Shown here: positions 1 to 12,138 of the stretch, piece after piece
How the letters are laid out: every line of letters begins with the position of its first letter
Position numbering within the stretch: position 1 is the first letter of the stretch
Assembly: GCA_037042185.1 (NCBI GenBank)
Contig: JAXQJY010000033.1
Span: forward strand, 1,240,001-1,304,000
Source: Sordariomycetes sp. S80-01Y
Taxonomy: Eukaryota > Ascomycota > Sordariomycetes
DNA: 64,000 nt
Direction: 5' to 3'
The notes under the pieces: generated by a model
What the model was told of the DNA's origin: nothing
What the model saw: the letters and a program-made list of their open reading frames with translations, nothing else
The model's database searches: none
Made by a program: the position numbers and the translations under genes

Positions 1-520
1 GGCGAAGAAGGCAAACCGATACGACGAGCAGGGCAAGCTCATCCTACTCCCCGAGGACCGCATGAGGGAGAATATGTGGATCGCCAACACGGTGTACCCG
101 TTGTCGTTGCTCGTCTTCGGATGGACGCTGGCATACGGAATCCATGTCTCTGTGCCATGCATAGCGCTGTACCTGTTCGGTGTTTCATCCATGCTCGTCT
201 TCGTGAGTCCCCCGCCCTTTTCCCCCAACAAGAGACAGCAAACTGACAGCCGGCAACAGGCCGCCGCGACCACCATGCTCACGGAGTTCGTCCGCAAGAA
301 GTCCTCGGCGGGTGTGGCGGTAAACAACTTCGTCCGCAACATCCTCTCGTGCGTCGGCACCGTAGTCGCGAACCCCTGGATCAACGCCGTGGGCGTCGGC
401 TGGGTCTTCACCACAATCACCATCTTCTGCATGATTTTTGGCTTCCTGGGCATCTGGTTGCTCAGGAGATACGCTCAGCCCTGGAGGGCAAAGATGGACA
501 AGGCTTTAGAGAATATCTAG
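1..520 (+). CDS. MFS transporter, DHA1-type, C-terminal part (5' end outside window)
   Basis: This is the last third of a major facilitator superfamily exporter in the plasma membrane. Reading from base 2, the fragment begins in a cytoplasmic loop (LPEDRMRENMWIANTVYPL), followed by helices and the stretch SSAGVAVNNFVRNILSCVG, which is typical of fungal DHA1 drug/polyamine-type carriers (Qdr/Dtr1 relatives). A 57-bp intron lies at 203-259 (GTGAGT..CAG). It keeps frame and has no stop, so unspliced reading is also open. The stop is at 518-520. The substrate cannot be told from the C-terminus alone. The gene converges on the PLP enzyme with 84 bp between stop codons. Family assignment is fairly sure; the subfamily is inference. 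Confidence 0.88.
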   Translation, partial: AKKANRYDEQGKLILLPEDRMRENMWIANTVYPLSLLVFGWTLAYGIHVSVPCIALYLFGVSSMLVFVSPPPFSPNKRQQTDSRQQAAATTMLTEFVRKKSSAGVAVNNFVRNILSCVGTVVANPWINAVGVGWVFTTITIFCMIFGFLGIWLLRRYAQPWRAKMDKALENI

Positions 521-604
521 GGACTCGCAACAGAATACATTGGGCTGAAAGGTGTTCTTGTACATACAGTCTGGTATCATTTCCCGTACACCGTCTATCT
601 GAAT

Positions 605-1756
605 TTAGGCGAACAACCTGCCAATAGCGTCAGCACCGACATTTCCTCCGCTGAAGATGACACCCAGATCCCAGCCTTCCTCGCCCCCTTCCCTCTCGAC
701 CATGCTTCTGAAATCCTCGTCAAACAGCGCAACGGCCAACCCCACGCAGGCACTCGGCTCAACCACCAGCTTGAACCTCTCGAGGACCAACCGCATGGCC
801 GCCTTGATCTCGTCCTCGGTAACGCTGTAGAAGCCGCTGACAAGCTTGCGCTCGTAGATGACCCCCCAGGGGTGAACACCCACCGGCGTCCGCAGCCCAT
901 CCGCAACAGTCATCGTCGATACGCTCTCCACCCTCTTGCCGGACTCGTAGCCTCTCTTCCCATCATCCGCCCCCTGGAATATGGGTTCCGCGCCAAAGAC
1001 CTTTATCCCCGTCCCCTCGCAGCTCAAAGCGACGCCGCTCAGCATCCCGCCTCCACCGCAAGGCGCAATCACGGCATCCAAGCTCCCCTTACCCGCTTTC
1101 TTCGTCACCTCGGCTCTGAATATGTCATTCCCAGCCATCATCTCCTTCACCTGGTCTTGAAGCTCCAGGCCCATCGTCCCCTGGCCGAGCATAATATCAG
1201 GGTGGTCGTACGGCGGCACCAGCCGCGCCCCGGTCTCCTTGATGATCCTGTCGGCTACAGCCTCCCGCTCCACGCTCGTGCTCCCGCTGAAGATGACGTT
1301 GGCGCCGTATCCCTTGGTAGCAGCAATCTTCTGCGGGATGCTTATCTCCGGCATTACGATGTGAGCCGTGATGCCGCTCTCCTTGGCTGCCAGCGCCAAA
1401 GCCTGAGCGTGGTTCCCCGAGCTGTGGGTGACGACGCCCTTCTCCCTGCCTCCGTTCTCGAGCCACCCAGGCTCCTTCTTGAGCCGCTCGATGGCGTGGA
1501 AAGCCCCGCGGGCCTTGAAGGCCCCGATGCGCTGCAGGTTCTCGCACTTGAACCACAGGCGGAGCTTAGGGGCGGCCGGCGTGCGGCCCTCCCAGCGCGT
1601 TCCTGCGAGGTTTGAGGGTGAGCGAGGCCTCGAGGCTTCTAGGTCGAGGGTGCGGTTTGTGAGGACGGGCGTGTAGTGGACGTGGGGTTTCACGAGTTTG
1701 TGGGCTTCAGCTACTGAGGAGCGGCTTAAGGGGAGGCAGGTTGACAGGTCGGCCAT
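605..1756 (-). CDS. PLP-dependent serine/threonine dehydratase-family enzyme (serine racemase / hydroxyaspartate dehydratase-like)
   Basis: A single exon of 383 aa belonging to fold-type II PLP enzymes (threonine deaminase, serine racemase, yeast Sry1). Family marks are visible: the PLP-lysine motif in GAFKARGA (Lys81), the substrate loop SSGNHAQ near residue 113, the phosphate-binding glycine loop PCGGGGMLSG near 232-241, and a C-terminal SGGN. The C-terminal ACT regulatory domain of biosynthetic threonine deaminase (Ilv1) is missing, so this is more likely a catabolic or racemase-type enzyme than the first step of isoleucine synthesis. The start is the ATG at 1756, just before the conserved N-terminal region. 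ILV5 lies next door, but no shared regulation is visible. The exact substrate is not decided. Confidence 0.85.
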   Translation of the reverse strand: MADLSTCLPLSRSSVAEAHKLVKPHVHYTPVLTNRTLDLEASRPRSPSNLAGTRWEGRTPAAPKLRLWFKCENLQRIGAFKARGAFHAIERLKKEPGWLENGGREKGVVTHSSGNHAQALALAAKESGITAHIVMPEISIPQKIAATKGYGANVIFSGSTSVEREAVADRIIKETGARLVPPYDHPDIMLGQGTMGLELQDQVKEMMAGNDIFRAEVTKKAGKGSLDAVIAPCGGGGMLSGVALSCEGTGIKVFGAEPIFQGADDGKRGYESGKRVESVSTMTVADGLRTPVGVHPWGVIYERKLVSGFYSVTEDEIKAAMRLVLERFKLVVEPSACVGLAVALFDEDFRSMVEREGGEEGWDLGVIFSGGNVGADAIGRLFA

Positions 1757-2219
1757 GGCGACGGGTGAGTGAGGTGAGGCAGCAGTTTGATATCAAGCGC
1801 ACAGTCGAGAGCGGATGTTGAGAGCAGCGTAATTGGGATCAGTGTAAAGAACGACAAGCCTGACTCTATGATGGACCAAGATGTGGCGTTGCGATGGGGA
1901 AGCCAAAAGTCCATGTATAACCGAATATGCAGGGTCGTGGGACATGTGCGAGGTACTGGACCGGCCTGCCTGTTGCGGCAATTAGCTCCATGTCTTGGCT
2001 GCGAAAATCGGCGCGGAGTCGACGATCGCGGGCAGCAATTTTTTGGTCACGGCATGCAGGGACGACGATCGGAAGGGTACTCGAAAAAGGACTCCAGTGG
2101 TATTGAACAGCTTTTGCATCTAAATCGCAGTATTTGAACAAGCCCGACCTCCCCTGCATGAATCAAGCCTGAGCACCTCGTCCAGACCAAGATCCGGCTC
2201 ACCAGCCATCATGCTTCAC
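1757..2219. other. Intergenic region between PLP enzyme and ILV5
   Basis: 463 bp holding the promoter of the leftward PLP enzyme and the 3' end of the leftward ILV5 gene. I see no gene, repeat or RNA in it. Short open frames here show no family resemblance. Confidence 0.6.
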
Positions 2220-3604
2220 CTATTTTTGGTTCTCGGGGCGGAGAGAGCGGACAGCCTTGCCGGCCCTCCAGATCTCGAGGCCACGGATCTCCTCCATCTC
2301 CTTCTCGAACTTCTCGCGGTAGTCCTTCTGGCCGTTGTACTCGAGCGAGCGCTTGGTCTCGGTACCGTCACGGACGGAGGCGTACAGGTCGTTGAAGACG
2401 GGCTTCAGGGCGTCCTTGAACTTGGGGGTCCAGTCAATGGCACCGCGGCGGGCGGTGGTGGAGCAGGCCTCGAACATCCAGTCCATGCCGTTGGCACCGA
2501 TCAGAGGGTACAGGGACTGGGTAGCCTCCTCGACGGTCTCGTTGAAGGCCTCGCTGGGGGAGTGGCCCTGCTCGCGGAGAACCTCGTACTGGGCGAGGAA
2601 CATACCGTGGATACCGCCCATGAGGCAGCCACGCTCACCGTAAAGGTCAGAGTAGACCTCCTTCTCGAAAGTGGTCTCGTAGAGGTAGCCGGAGCCGATG
2701 GCGACACCGAGAGCGATGGCCCTCTCCTTGGCCTGGCCAGTGACGTCCTGGAAGACGGCGAAGGACGAGTTGATACCGCGGCCCTCACGGAAGAGGGTGC
2801 GGACAGTGCGGCCAGAGCCCTTGGGGGCGCAGAGGATGACATCAATGTCCTTGGGGACATCGACCTTGGTGACGTCCTTGAAGACAGGAGAGAAACCGTG
2901 GGAGAAGTAGAGGGTCTAAAGCATCAGTAATTGCCCTGCCATTGCTCGGTGAGTCAACATACCTTGCCCTTGACGAGCTGAGGCTTGATGGCGGGCCAGG
3001 TCTCAGACTGGGCGGCGTCGGAGAGCAGGTTCATGACGATGGTGCCGCGGGAGATGGCCTCATCGACATCGAAGAGGTTCTTGCCGGCGACCCAGCCATC
3101 CTGCTCAGCATCCTTCCACGACTTGCCGTTCTTTCGGACACCGACGATGACGTTCAGGCCGTTGTCGCGAAGGTTGAGACCCTGACCGTGGCCCTGAGAA
3201 CCGTAGCCAATGAGGGCAAGAGTGTCGTTCTTGAAGTAGTCCTGTTGCCAGTGTTAGCCCGATTGCCTTCCGGCCTGGTGCTGGGCATGTTATTGACTCA
3301 CCAAGAGCTTCTCCTGGGGCCAGTCGGCACGCTCTATATGCGAGTCAGCAAGCAAAATTCAGCGCAGGCAGAGGGATGAGGGATTGGACCTACCGTAGAC
3401 GTCCTCGGTGGTACCGGCAAAGTCAATGGTCTTGACACCACGGACCTGCTGCTGGGCAGGGCCAGCAACGGCAGCAGGGCGGGCGACGGCGCCAGCGCGG
3501 ACGAGGTTGCGGGCGGCAACAAAGGTGCGCTGCTGAACGCGAGGCGCGGCCAATTGGCGGGCCAATGGCGAGCGGACGGACTTGGAGAAGCTGCGGGAGG
3601 CCAT
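2220..3604 (-). CDS. ILV5: Ketol-acid reductoisomerase, mitochondrial
   Basis: Acetohydroxyacid isomeroreductase, the second common step of valine and isoleucine (and so leucine) synthesis, acting in the mitochondrial matrix with NADPH and Mg2+. Four exons on the minus strand: 3604-3394, 3333-3302, 3241-2963 and 2915-2220, with introns of 60, 60 and 47 bp. The product is 405 aa, the usual fungal length. The first 60 residues are Arg/Ser/Ala-rich with no early acids, as expected of a targeting peptide. The Rossmann loop GYGSQGHGQGLNLRDNG and the C-terminal KARI knotted domain (GGIHGMF, EACSTTARRGA) are clear. The start at 3604 (MASRSFSKSV) gives a normal presequence; an in-frame ATG at 3757 would add 51 less typical residues. 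In yeast the protein also binds mtDNA nucleoids; that is family knowledge only. Confidence 0.97.
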
Positions 3605-3880
3605 TGTGAGGAGTACGAGGCGGGTGGTGATGGTGTTTCTGGGGGAGGTGGAGGGGAGGGAAGAGAAGAAGAGGCTTGACCGAAGGTTTGGAGAAATGTT
3701 GACTGGAGGTGAGTGAGGTAAGCCGGTTGTCGGACCCAGATTTTCTGCAGGCCACAACCTCCAGCGGTGCGCAGCCTGCCGTGCGCTTCTCAGGGCGCTG
3801 CAGGAGCCTCCGTTGATCGGAAGCGGTTTTTCACCTTTCTTCCCATTGGCTCAATTGACTCATCCATCCCACAACGGGCC

Positions 3881-3917
3881 CTGAGCACAGCCTGAGCCCA
3901 GCCTGAGCCCAGCCTAC
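3881..3917. repeat. Short tandem repeat, 11-bp unit
   Basis: About three copies of an 11-bp unit (GCCTGAGCCCA and variants) in tandem, upstream of ILV5. The first copy is imperfect. Confidence 0.7.
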
Positions 3918-3931
3918 CTTAGGCCGCCCCC

Positions 3932-3959
3932 AGACTGGAGACTGGAGACTGGAGACTGG
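3932..3959. repeat. (AGACTGG)4 tandem repeat
   Basis: Four perfect head-to-tail copies of the heptamer AGACTGG, 15 bp after the 11-bp repeat. It is intergenic and could vary in length between strains. Confidence 0.9.
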
Positions 3960-5220
3960 CAACGACCACCACGGCAACGCGTCGGACGGGGACGGGTTTC
4001 CGAGACATTCCAAAGTCCAGGACGGAACCGTCGTCAACTGTCTGACACAGTCGCAGCTCCTGTCACCGGCATCTTACGTGAGGAGATGAGGAGAATGCTC
4101 GAAAAACATCGCAATCCCGTCCATGGCATGGCCAGATGCGCCGTCGCTCAGCGGATCGAGCACACGAGAGCCGGTCCACCTCACCTATTGGGCCGAGGGT
4201 AAGCAACCTAGGCTAAGCCTATGGTGCATCCAGCGTCACCCGCATCCTTCCTGAAGAAAGAGGGATACCACCAGATCAGATCCTCTCGGATCTTCATGTT
4301 AAGATCCCAATGTTAAAGGCCGAGGCGAGTTGAGCTTTCGACCCCGACATCAAGTCGGCTGACACAGTCAAGCCTCAAAGCCACCAGCGCTTTATCGTCC
4401 CTGTGTTTACCCATACACGCTCCCATCCTGCGTTGGAGGAGGATCCCGCCCGGCCAATATGAGCTACAATAGTAATCCCTGAGCACGCGGACGGAACGGG
4501 AGTAGTCAGAAATCGTGCATCCCACGTTCCGACATCTGCATCTTGAATGCCATCTGAAGAATGACCTACGATCTAAGCGCAGTGAGCTCATGTCTCGCTC
4601 AACTTGTTCCACCGGCGAGTCCCTGAGGTAGGCTGCGTAAAGTGCCATCAGGCCTGGCGACTACCAAACCCTAGATGCGAAAGCAGAAGGGCAATAGACG
4701 GCTTTCCCTATGGGATTTACGTCTCTGGCTGCTGTCCCCAAGGCGGAAACGACCTGCGAGATCCTCTGCAGCAAGCTGCATGGCTTGTCACCCAGATCCC
4801 GCCTCTCAAAGGGATGAAGTCATCTTGTGCGAGAGATGGCCCATTTGATGAATTTCCAAGTATCGCATGTTCAAAGCCGTTCATAAAGCATCGGAACGTA
4901 CAGCTAGCGAGCTTCGAAGAGCCTCGACGGGCAATACTGTCGACATGTTGAATCAAGTGGATCTAGCCCTGCCTCCCGTGATTTTGAGTAGATCATGATC
5001 ATAAATGTCTTAATAATCGCTAGAATCTCCATGCACTCTAGTTGAGATGGGGCCAGGACACAGATAATGCAGCCGCTGTGACCTCCCACGTCTATGGTAT
5101 TGGTGCGCAGCCCATATGCGTCGGCGTGTCACAACTTGTTGGAAGGTGCCGATACGTATGTACTGCCGCCTAGCGCTCTGACTGGCGCTCCAGTGTCATC
5201 AAGACCGCCTTCTCCTTCTT

Positions 5221-5940
5221 CTACTTCAGCACGCGATCGTACTGCTGGCCCTTCACGGAGCTACCAGCCATCGCCGTCCGGACGTTCCGCCTAAATCCAT
5301 CTCTGTTATTGCGTAGATCATCGGCAGCCTCCTTGTTCAGCGGGTCTGAGGCGTTCGGTTCCAGGAACAGGAACTATCGACCGTTAGCTCTATCATCGAA
5401 TAGCTGTGATGTCGTATGTACCTGCATGCCAACAATGACAGCGTTCAAGTTCAGCACTGGCTTCCAGTCCTCTCGCAAGATGTTCAAGCACACCTTGCCC
5501 TCCAGATCTATATTAGGGTGGTAGATCTTCTGCTGGCAGCGCACCTTTGGTGGGTCGTGAGGGAAGTTCTGGTTGATGTTGAAGTCGAATGTGAATTTGC
5601 CGCCCTTGTACATGCCCTCGTCAGGCTCGATGCTCAGTACGAAGTTGAGGATATCGTCAGGGTTCGGGAACTCGGTCTTCATCGTTGATCCGAGGGAGAG
5701 TTCTGAGAGATCTAGGAGATGGAGCCGTCAGCACGTGCGACTTGGAACATAGGCGAGTCGAGACGAATACCTTTTTGCACACGGAGTTGCGCGGCTGTCA
5801 CCTTCTTCTTCTTGCCTCCATTTGCTAGGCCCTCGGCAGCCTCGGCATCTTTCTGCTCCTTTTTCTACGCCAAATGGTCAGCATCGCGTGCTCCGAGAGA
5901 CTGTGGACGGTGTGTCTACCATCGACCAGATCTTCAACAT
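5221..5940 (-). CDS. UBC12: NEDD8-conjugating enzyme E2 (Ubc12)
   Basis: Carries NEDD8/Rub1 from its E1 to cullins, activating cullin-RING ubiquitin ligases. Four exons: 5940-5920 (21 nt), 5864-5771, 5711-5422 and 5373-5221; introns are 55, 59 and 48 bp. The 185-aa protein starts MLKIWSMKKEQ, the Ubc12-specific N-terminal extension that docks on the NEDD8 E1. It then shows a Lys-rich linker, the UBC fold with the HPN tripeptide (103-105) and catalytic Cys113 in [15 protein letters not shown]. The C-terminus has [17 protein letters not shown], the usual Ubc12 ending. The tiny first exon was found by looking for the conserved start upstream of the KKEQ exon; a nearer ATG (MLTIW..., within the first intron) is out of frame. 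Confidence 0.95.
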
Positions 5941-6568
5941 CTTGGATGGCGGGGTGCCACGCGGGGCGGCTCAAGTATTTCCAAGCGTCGCTGTACGCGT
6001 TTTCGGGGGTACAAAGCACGTCTGATAGGGTTTCCCGAGTTCGAGGAGTCGGTCGGAAGTGTTTCGCTAGATCGGTACGCGGGTTCGGCAGGAAAGTGTT
6101 TGTTGTCGGGCGGTTACAGCGTACCTCATTCGGTCAGCTTAATGCTGGCTCACGAAGGCGGCAACGTGCTGATAAGATAATGGACGCACCTAAGCGCCGG
6201 CAATTACCCGATCCGCACTTGGTGGTATGTACTCCAACTAGCCCAGATGACGATTCGACTCTGAGAATGCAACCCTGGACTTGTCGACGTCTTCGCAGCA
6301 ATTTCAAGTTAACCCGCTGATCATTAATTACAACGCAATCGGGATATGGCAACCGATAGCACGTGTGGAAAAGACTATGCATTCATGCTATCCATCTTGA
6401 GTACACCCCTTCCTTCCCGAGACAGAGGGATGTGCCGATTATACCTAAAGCAAAGCATTACAAATTCGAGGTATTCGCATATGAACCAGATTGTACTCGT
6501 TACACCGAGCAGGCCTGCCAGAGAGGCTGCTGTTTTCTCTGCTGTTTGCAGCGTAGCACCTTACAAGC
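5941..6568. other. Intergenic region, UBC12 promoter and chitin synthase 3' end
   Basis: 628 bp upstream of UBC12 and downstream of the leftward chitin synthase. No gene, repeat or RNA recognised. Confidence 0.55.
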
Positions 6569-9439
6569 TTACCTCCGCGCGAAGCAGCACATGAGACCAG
6601 TCTTGCCCAAGAACCACAAGAAACCAACGAAACGAACCAGAGATAGGGCTGCTGTAGCGTACAGAAGAAACTTGAAGAAGTTCGCAGTACGGTCGGAGGC
6701 GTTTTCCTGCCGTCGTTAGTTGAAGCCTCCTGATTTCGCAAGTGATGATACTTACTCCGATACCAAACGAGTTGAAGTTGTCACTAGTGATAGCAATAAC
6801 AAGAAGGATGTTGGAGAACAGCCAGGTAATAACCAGACCGGTACGGAAAGATTTGTACGAGTCCTCGACGTCCTTCTTCTCAAACTCGTCAATCTCCTTG
6901 AACGGCGCAAGAGCACGCCTGACTGTCTGTTCGAACTGGCTGTCAATGTCTTCCTGCTCCTTTTCGATTTCCTCAACAACTGCTTCGTTCTTCTCGCCCT
7001 TGGTGACGTTGGCGGACGGTAGAGCTTCGGCCTTGTCGGAGCCCTTGGTACCCCATGAAACATCGTGCCAGTTGTTGAAGGCGTACACCATGAGAATGTT
7101 GATGTAGGTAGACATGAGCACAAGGTACTGGGGGAAAGAGTGGAACATGTGCCAGGGGTCGAGGTATAGGAACGAGGCGACGAAGTTGAGACCGTAAATC
7201 GTGACGAGCGCAATTATGATGACGCCACTGGCTCCGGATCCCGAGAAGAAACTTCGCACGAAGTCGTCACCCGTCGCAAAGGAAATCGATTCGTCAATCG
7301 GCGTCTCGATAAACGCGTTCGCAACGAGGTAGAAAGCCAAGACCATAACGTAGAGCTGAATGAGACCAAACACCATGAACGAGCCGATGTAGGTGAACTT
7401 GGAACCTTTGGGACGGTTACCCAAAGCCAGAATAAACTGTAGGATGACAAAAGCCAAGTAGGCGTACTTGAGCAAGGCATTGATAATGGGCGTCGCAGAA
7501 TCGCCAAACGGCCACGCGTGGTTCAGAGAGCTGTTAGACGAAGGAATCGAAGGAGTGCCGACAAGATCCATAATCACAGTAGTAGTGAGATAGTAGGACC
7601 CGAGCGAGAACCAGGCAAACATGGTGTTGAGGAAGTTGTAGACCAGCTGGATGTGGAAGAAGAACATGCGGATGAGGTTGTGGCCACTCTTGTACATGCG
7701 CCCAAAGTGCATGAGGGAGTAGAGAGTAGCAGCAAAAGAACCGTTGAGCCAACGACGACGCTGCGAGATGAATTCAGCAGCGCCTTCGGGCACATCAGTC
7801 TCACCCTTTGCCGCCTTGATGTAGCTCAAATGCCACTTCTGGCCAGCCTTGGCGACGAGCTCGAAACACAAGATTCGATCCTCAGCCAAGAACATGTTCT
7901 TCTTGAAGATGTTCATTCCGTCGATACCCTTCTTACCGAGTGCCTTCGACAGAGTATGATCACCGTGGAAGTACTGCTCGAGAGGGCGTCCCATGATGGC
8001 GCGGAAGCGGTACGCCGAAAAGGCACCGGGCAAAACCGAGACGTATCCAAAGGAACTCTCCAACGGCTTGTCGAGAATGTTGGATATCTTGTACTCGAAG
8101 TTTTGAATAGCGACCAAGGGGTTAATCAGCTTCTTGCCGCCTTTTCCGAGCATAGCATGAATTTCACCACAAGCGCCACCAAGATCCTTGTCGTTGTAGA
8201 AGCCTTCCCAGAGGGCTAAGAGCGAACGCGGACTAGGCTTGGTACCAGCGTCGATCAGCAAGGTAACCTCGGGGTTCAGGATACGACCAAAAGCGTTGAA
8301 CAACCAACGGTGAGAGTTGATCTTCTTGCTGTTCTTCTGCTTCAAACAGAAAATGAACTGCACAGGTGGCAGGTTGTTGGGTCCATCGTCAGTTGGCCGG
8401 ATGAGCTGCTGGTTCGGCGTGACAGACAGCTGAGAAGTATACTCGAAAATGTGAGCAACAGTCTCCTTGCCGTCGACATCCTTCTTGATCACGCCATCTT
8501 GGTAGACACCAACAGTAGCCAGAACATCCAGGACGTTCTTGTCAGCCTTTTCTATACCATCGAACACTAGACAGACAACGATCTTCTGCCAAGCAGGGCC
8601 GCCCTTATTCCAGAAGGTAGACTTCTTGAGGTTGACGATGTCCCTGATGTTCTGCATAACACCGTGAAGGGTTCTGCCCAGCAGAACCTTGTCCTCGTTG
8701 TAGTAGGTGATGGCGATCAGCAGCTCGGTGTGCCTGTTATACATGCGAGGCCTCAAATCGTAACCGTTTTTCAGGGTAAAATCGTTGGGATCACAGGTAG
8801 CAGCAGTGTAGCGCATCTTCATGAACTCCTCATTGCCGCCCTCAACATCGCGGTACTGAGGCTGGACCGCGTTCTTGATGGCACTGGGCACTGGGTAGTC
8901 GATGCTCAGAACTGAGCCTTGGACAAGCTTGATCTTGCGGGTGTTGAAGCGCTTCAAGGCGCTGCGGGAGCCGCCGCCGCCCATTTGGCCGGGGTTTTGC
9001 TGGCGTTGCATCCAGGAGTCCTCGTCATCGTCCTCGACTGTAGACATGGGACGAGGGGTATTCCAGCCGTTCGGGTCCATCCCATACTGTCCATATCCGT
9101 TGTCGCCGAAACCCTGCCCCGGGGGAGGTAACTGCGAAGCACCGGGCGCGTAGGACTCTGTTAAGCTGTAGGCGGAAACCGGTCGATCGGGGGGTGTCGC
9201 GGCGCCAAGGCGGCTGTGGTCGTACTGCTGGGGGGCATTGTCGTTGAGCAGGTAACGGCCGGCTTCATCATCATGCTCGCCCGGTGGCAGGTGGTACTGC
9301 GAAGACCAAAGGTTAAGGCGGGATTTGGAGCTGTTTGATGGCCGAAACTTACAGTGCTGCCGGCAGGCATGTCCTGCAATGGGTGACCACCGTACTCGTT
9401 GTTTTGGCCTTGGCCCTGGCCCTGACCGTTGTACGCCAT
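6569..9439 (-). CDS. Chitin synthase, class III
   Basis: Plasma-membrane processive glycosyltransferase (GT2) that polymerises UDP-GlcNAc into chitin at growing tips and septa. Three exons: 9439-9353, 9296-6756 and 6706-6569, with introns of 56 and 49 bp. The product is 921 aa, close to Neurospora CHS-1 as I recall it. The N-terminus [19 protein letters not shown] and a short disordered region of about 150 aa are class III-like. The catalytic domain shows [14 protein letters not shown], an EDR motif near residue 500 and QRRRW at 541-545. Several membrane segments follow, and the last exon ends [11 protein letters not shown]. No myosin or Cyt-b5 domain is present, which excludes classes V-VII and IV. 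Class III enzymes are specific to filamentous fungi and matter for hyphal growth. Confidence 0.96.
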
Positions 9440-12138
9440 GATGAACAGTGACGCAGAATTGATGTATAAAGGAATCTCAACTGATCAGTGATACAGGTGG
9501 AGGTCGGTGGCGCGAATAGGGGTCGAAAAGTCGGAGGACTGAGCGCGGTACGCGGTCTGTACTGAGGTAAGCTTCAAAAAGGTGAGCCCAACACGCGCAG
9601 AATGAGGCTCCAGCCTCAAGCGAACAACTGTGCGGAAGCGATTATGGTAATGAATAGGAAAACGTAGGAAATACGAAGTGCATCAACGATGCAATAGGGG
9701 CTGAAGGTCGGATGGAGGAGGCAGAAGGAAGGTGGTTTAAGGGATTGGCCGTCTCGAAATGTTTTCCAGCTGTTTCAGCGGCTGGAAAGGGGTCCACGTT
9801 AGCAGCACCGTGACGGGACCTGGTAGGGGTTTCGACTCGCGCTAGAGCTGGCTGAGCCACCACGACGCCATTCTCGCATCTCGGCGACCCCTGTCTATCC
9901 TCTGTCAGCAACCAGACTCGTCCACTCCTCGGAGACCTGCGCTGGCCTGCCTCGTATTGACGGTTCGGTTCGTCGATCGACGGTTCCTCCGCGCCCCCTT
10001 TGGTGCTGTAAAGTGCTCGAGGCCAACAGCGGGCTCGCTACATGTTTGTTAGACGGGGCAGTATTCGCCGACTGGCCTCGTCCGACAGGTTGCTCAACTT
10101 TGACTTGAATCAGAATATTCGATGCCGTCAGCCTCGAGGATGAGCTCATCTGCACACGATCCACAGCTCGCTGACAACCTCGAAGTGACAAGGCAATGCC
10201 CGGCACTTTCTGACGAGCCAAGCGACAGGCATTAATACCAGAAAGCCCATTGCCGAGCCCTGGGCGTGCACACGACCGACGTGGCTACAAAGTACATGAG
10301 TTTATTACCAGCACTAGGGACTGCCTTCACAGCGTTGGGCCGAGTCAGCAACAACCAGCGCCGCCCAGCCACTGGTGAGCTTTGCCGACAGTTTGCACAC
10401 CAGAAGTTGTATTGATACTCAATTTCCTACTGAAAGTCGAAATGCAGAGGGCCCAGGCGCTGACTGACAAACCTCGAGAGTCAGCAAGCCACTGCAAGCA
10501 ATTTTTGTGGTGCCAAAAATAGACTGGCGCCTTCGGAATGAGGCGAAGATCTGGGGCTGGTGTCTTGGGACACCGCGTCGCTCACTGTGGTTGAGGCGGT
10601 GCAACTGCAACGTTTAACCCCTGAAATCCCCTGAAATCCAACAGCCGAGTCGCGACTGGAATGCTCTGCGCGACACCAGCAGCAACCTTTGCTCCTATGT
10701 TCTTGATGAGGACTAGCTCTTGGCCACGCGCTCTCGAGTGACGTCGGGTTCAGCTTGACCTTTCTCTGACGACAACACATACGTCGAGTGGCTGGAGCCC
10801 CTGGATACGTGACATGCGTAACCATGGATTGCCTGGATAATTAGGAAGACATTCTTCTCGCCAAAAACTGCTGAGGGTAGCAGGAATGTTACATGCGGAA
10901 CCCTGCGGGATAGTGGCCAGCTCAACTCTCGCCAAAGTCAATATCGTGATGCATTGGAGGTGGAGGACCAGACGGGACAGCCCATCTATCCAAGAGTAAC
11001 AAAATCTAGGGAAGTCAAATTTGAGAGCTTATAGATATTCATGATTCTCTCGTGACCCTCTAGAATTGTGATCTCTTGAATCACCTTCCGAAATGTACGC
11101 CGTTCTTGAAGACTTTTTCTTGACACCAACGCGTCCAAGTCTCAACTCGGAGGCGGATGATCGGGAAAAATGGAGCGTCGGAGCGGAATGGCCCCACTTC
11201 GTGGTGCACTGGCGCTGATCCTGAGAGTGAGTTCGTCCGCGCCCAGTTCGCCGCGGCCTCAAGTGCGTACGACGATGTTGCCTTTTGTACTTGTCGAGTA
11301 TTCTTGAGTGTTGATTGTTGCAGCGATTTGTCCTGTTCTTCTTCGTGCCTGATCTTTAGGCTGTGAGATCGAACATACCAACGTTTAGGACGGATCGCGT
11401 ACACGCGTCCCAGGAAAAGCCTCCCAGCGGCGATCCTAACCCTGATGAATTGATGAAGTGACCCAGGATATGGTAATGATGTTCTACATATACATGAACT
11501 CGTGCCTATTTCGTATTAGGCATATAATGATTTCAGTGAGTTCGGGTCCTGAATCGCGGTTTGTGGTGTGTGCCGTTGTCTCGCTCAGCTACCCTATATC
11601 AATTCGATATATTGATGAAGGAGACTTGACAGTTGTGAACACAACCAAACAAATTTCTCGGTGTGTTCTCATACACGTCTTGCTGTTATATTTATCCTAT
11701 CCGTTGAATTACCTGTCTTAGAGGTACGAGTAGTAGGTACAGTCCAGGTACTTTAGTTGGCTGTGTTGATCGCGGCACTTCGTGGCGCTAGGGTCAGCAA
11801 AGCACGAGACTTTCCACACTGGCAACAACACTGATATATGTCACCGTAGCACCAATGCTCATAGCCTGCCGGATTGACCCTCCGTCTGTTTCCCATGCTC
11901 ATTTGCCCCCAGATGTGGCTTCAATCTCAGGCTGGGGGTCGAGACATTCGGTGGCTTCAGTAGAAGCGAACTGTCAGCAAACGCCATTGATGTGATTCGC
12001 TGCAGGCCAAATTAAATGGCCGCGCGGACTTGAAGGAGCAGATTGCCCTGACGCCTGCCTATCAGATCCGTTGGAAAGCGCTCAATTTCGTTATTGCAAC
12101 TTCCCCGACGTGCTCATCAACAGAAGCAGTCTCCGCGG

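Larger units (their letters stand above)
3605..5220. other. Gene-free region between ILV5 promoter and UBC12 3' end
   Basis: About 1.6 kb. It should contain the ILV5 promoter (pyrimidine-rich on the minus strand near 3620-3700) and the UBC12 3' end. Two short tandem repeats lie at 3881-3959 and are listed separately. Open frames of 111-115 codons on either strand (4313-4648, 4604-4951) have no recognisable motif and overlap each other, so I do not call them. Confidence 0.55.

Noticed and set aside
4313-4951. Overlapping frames of 111 and 115 codons between ILV5 and UBC12
   Set aside because: No motifs, no plausible splicing to extend them.
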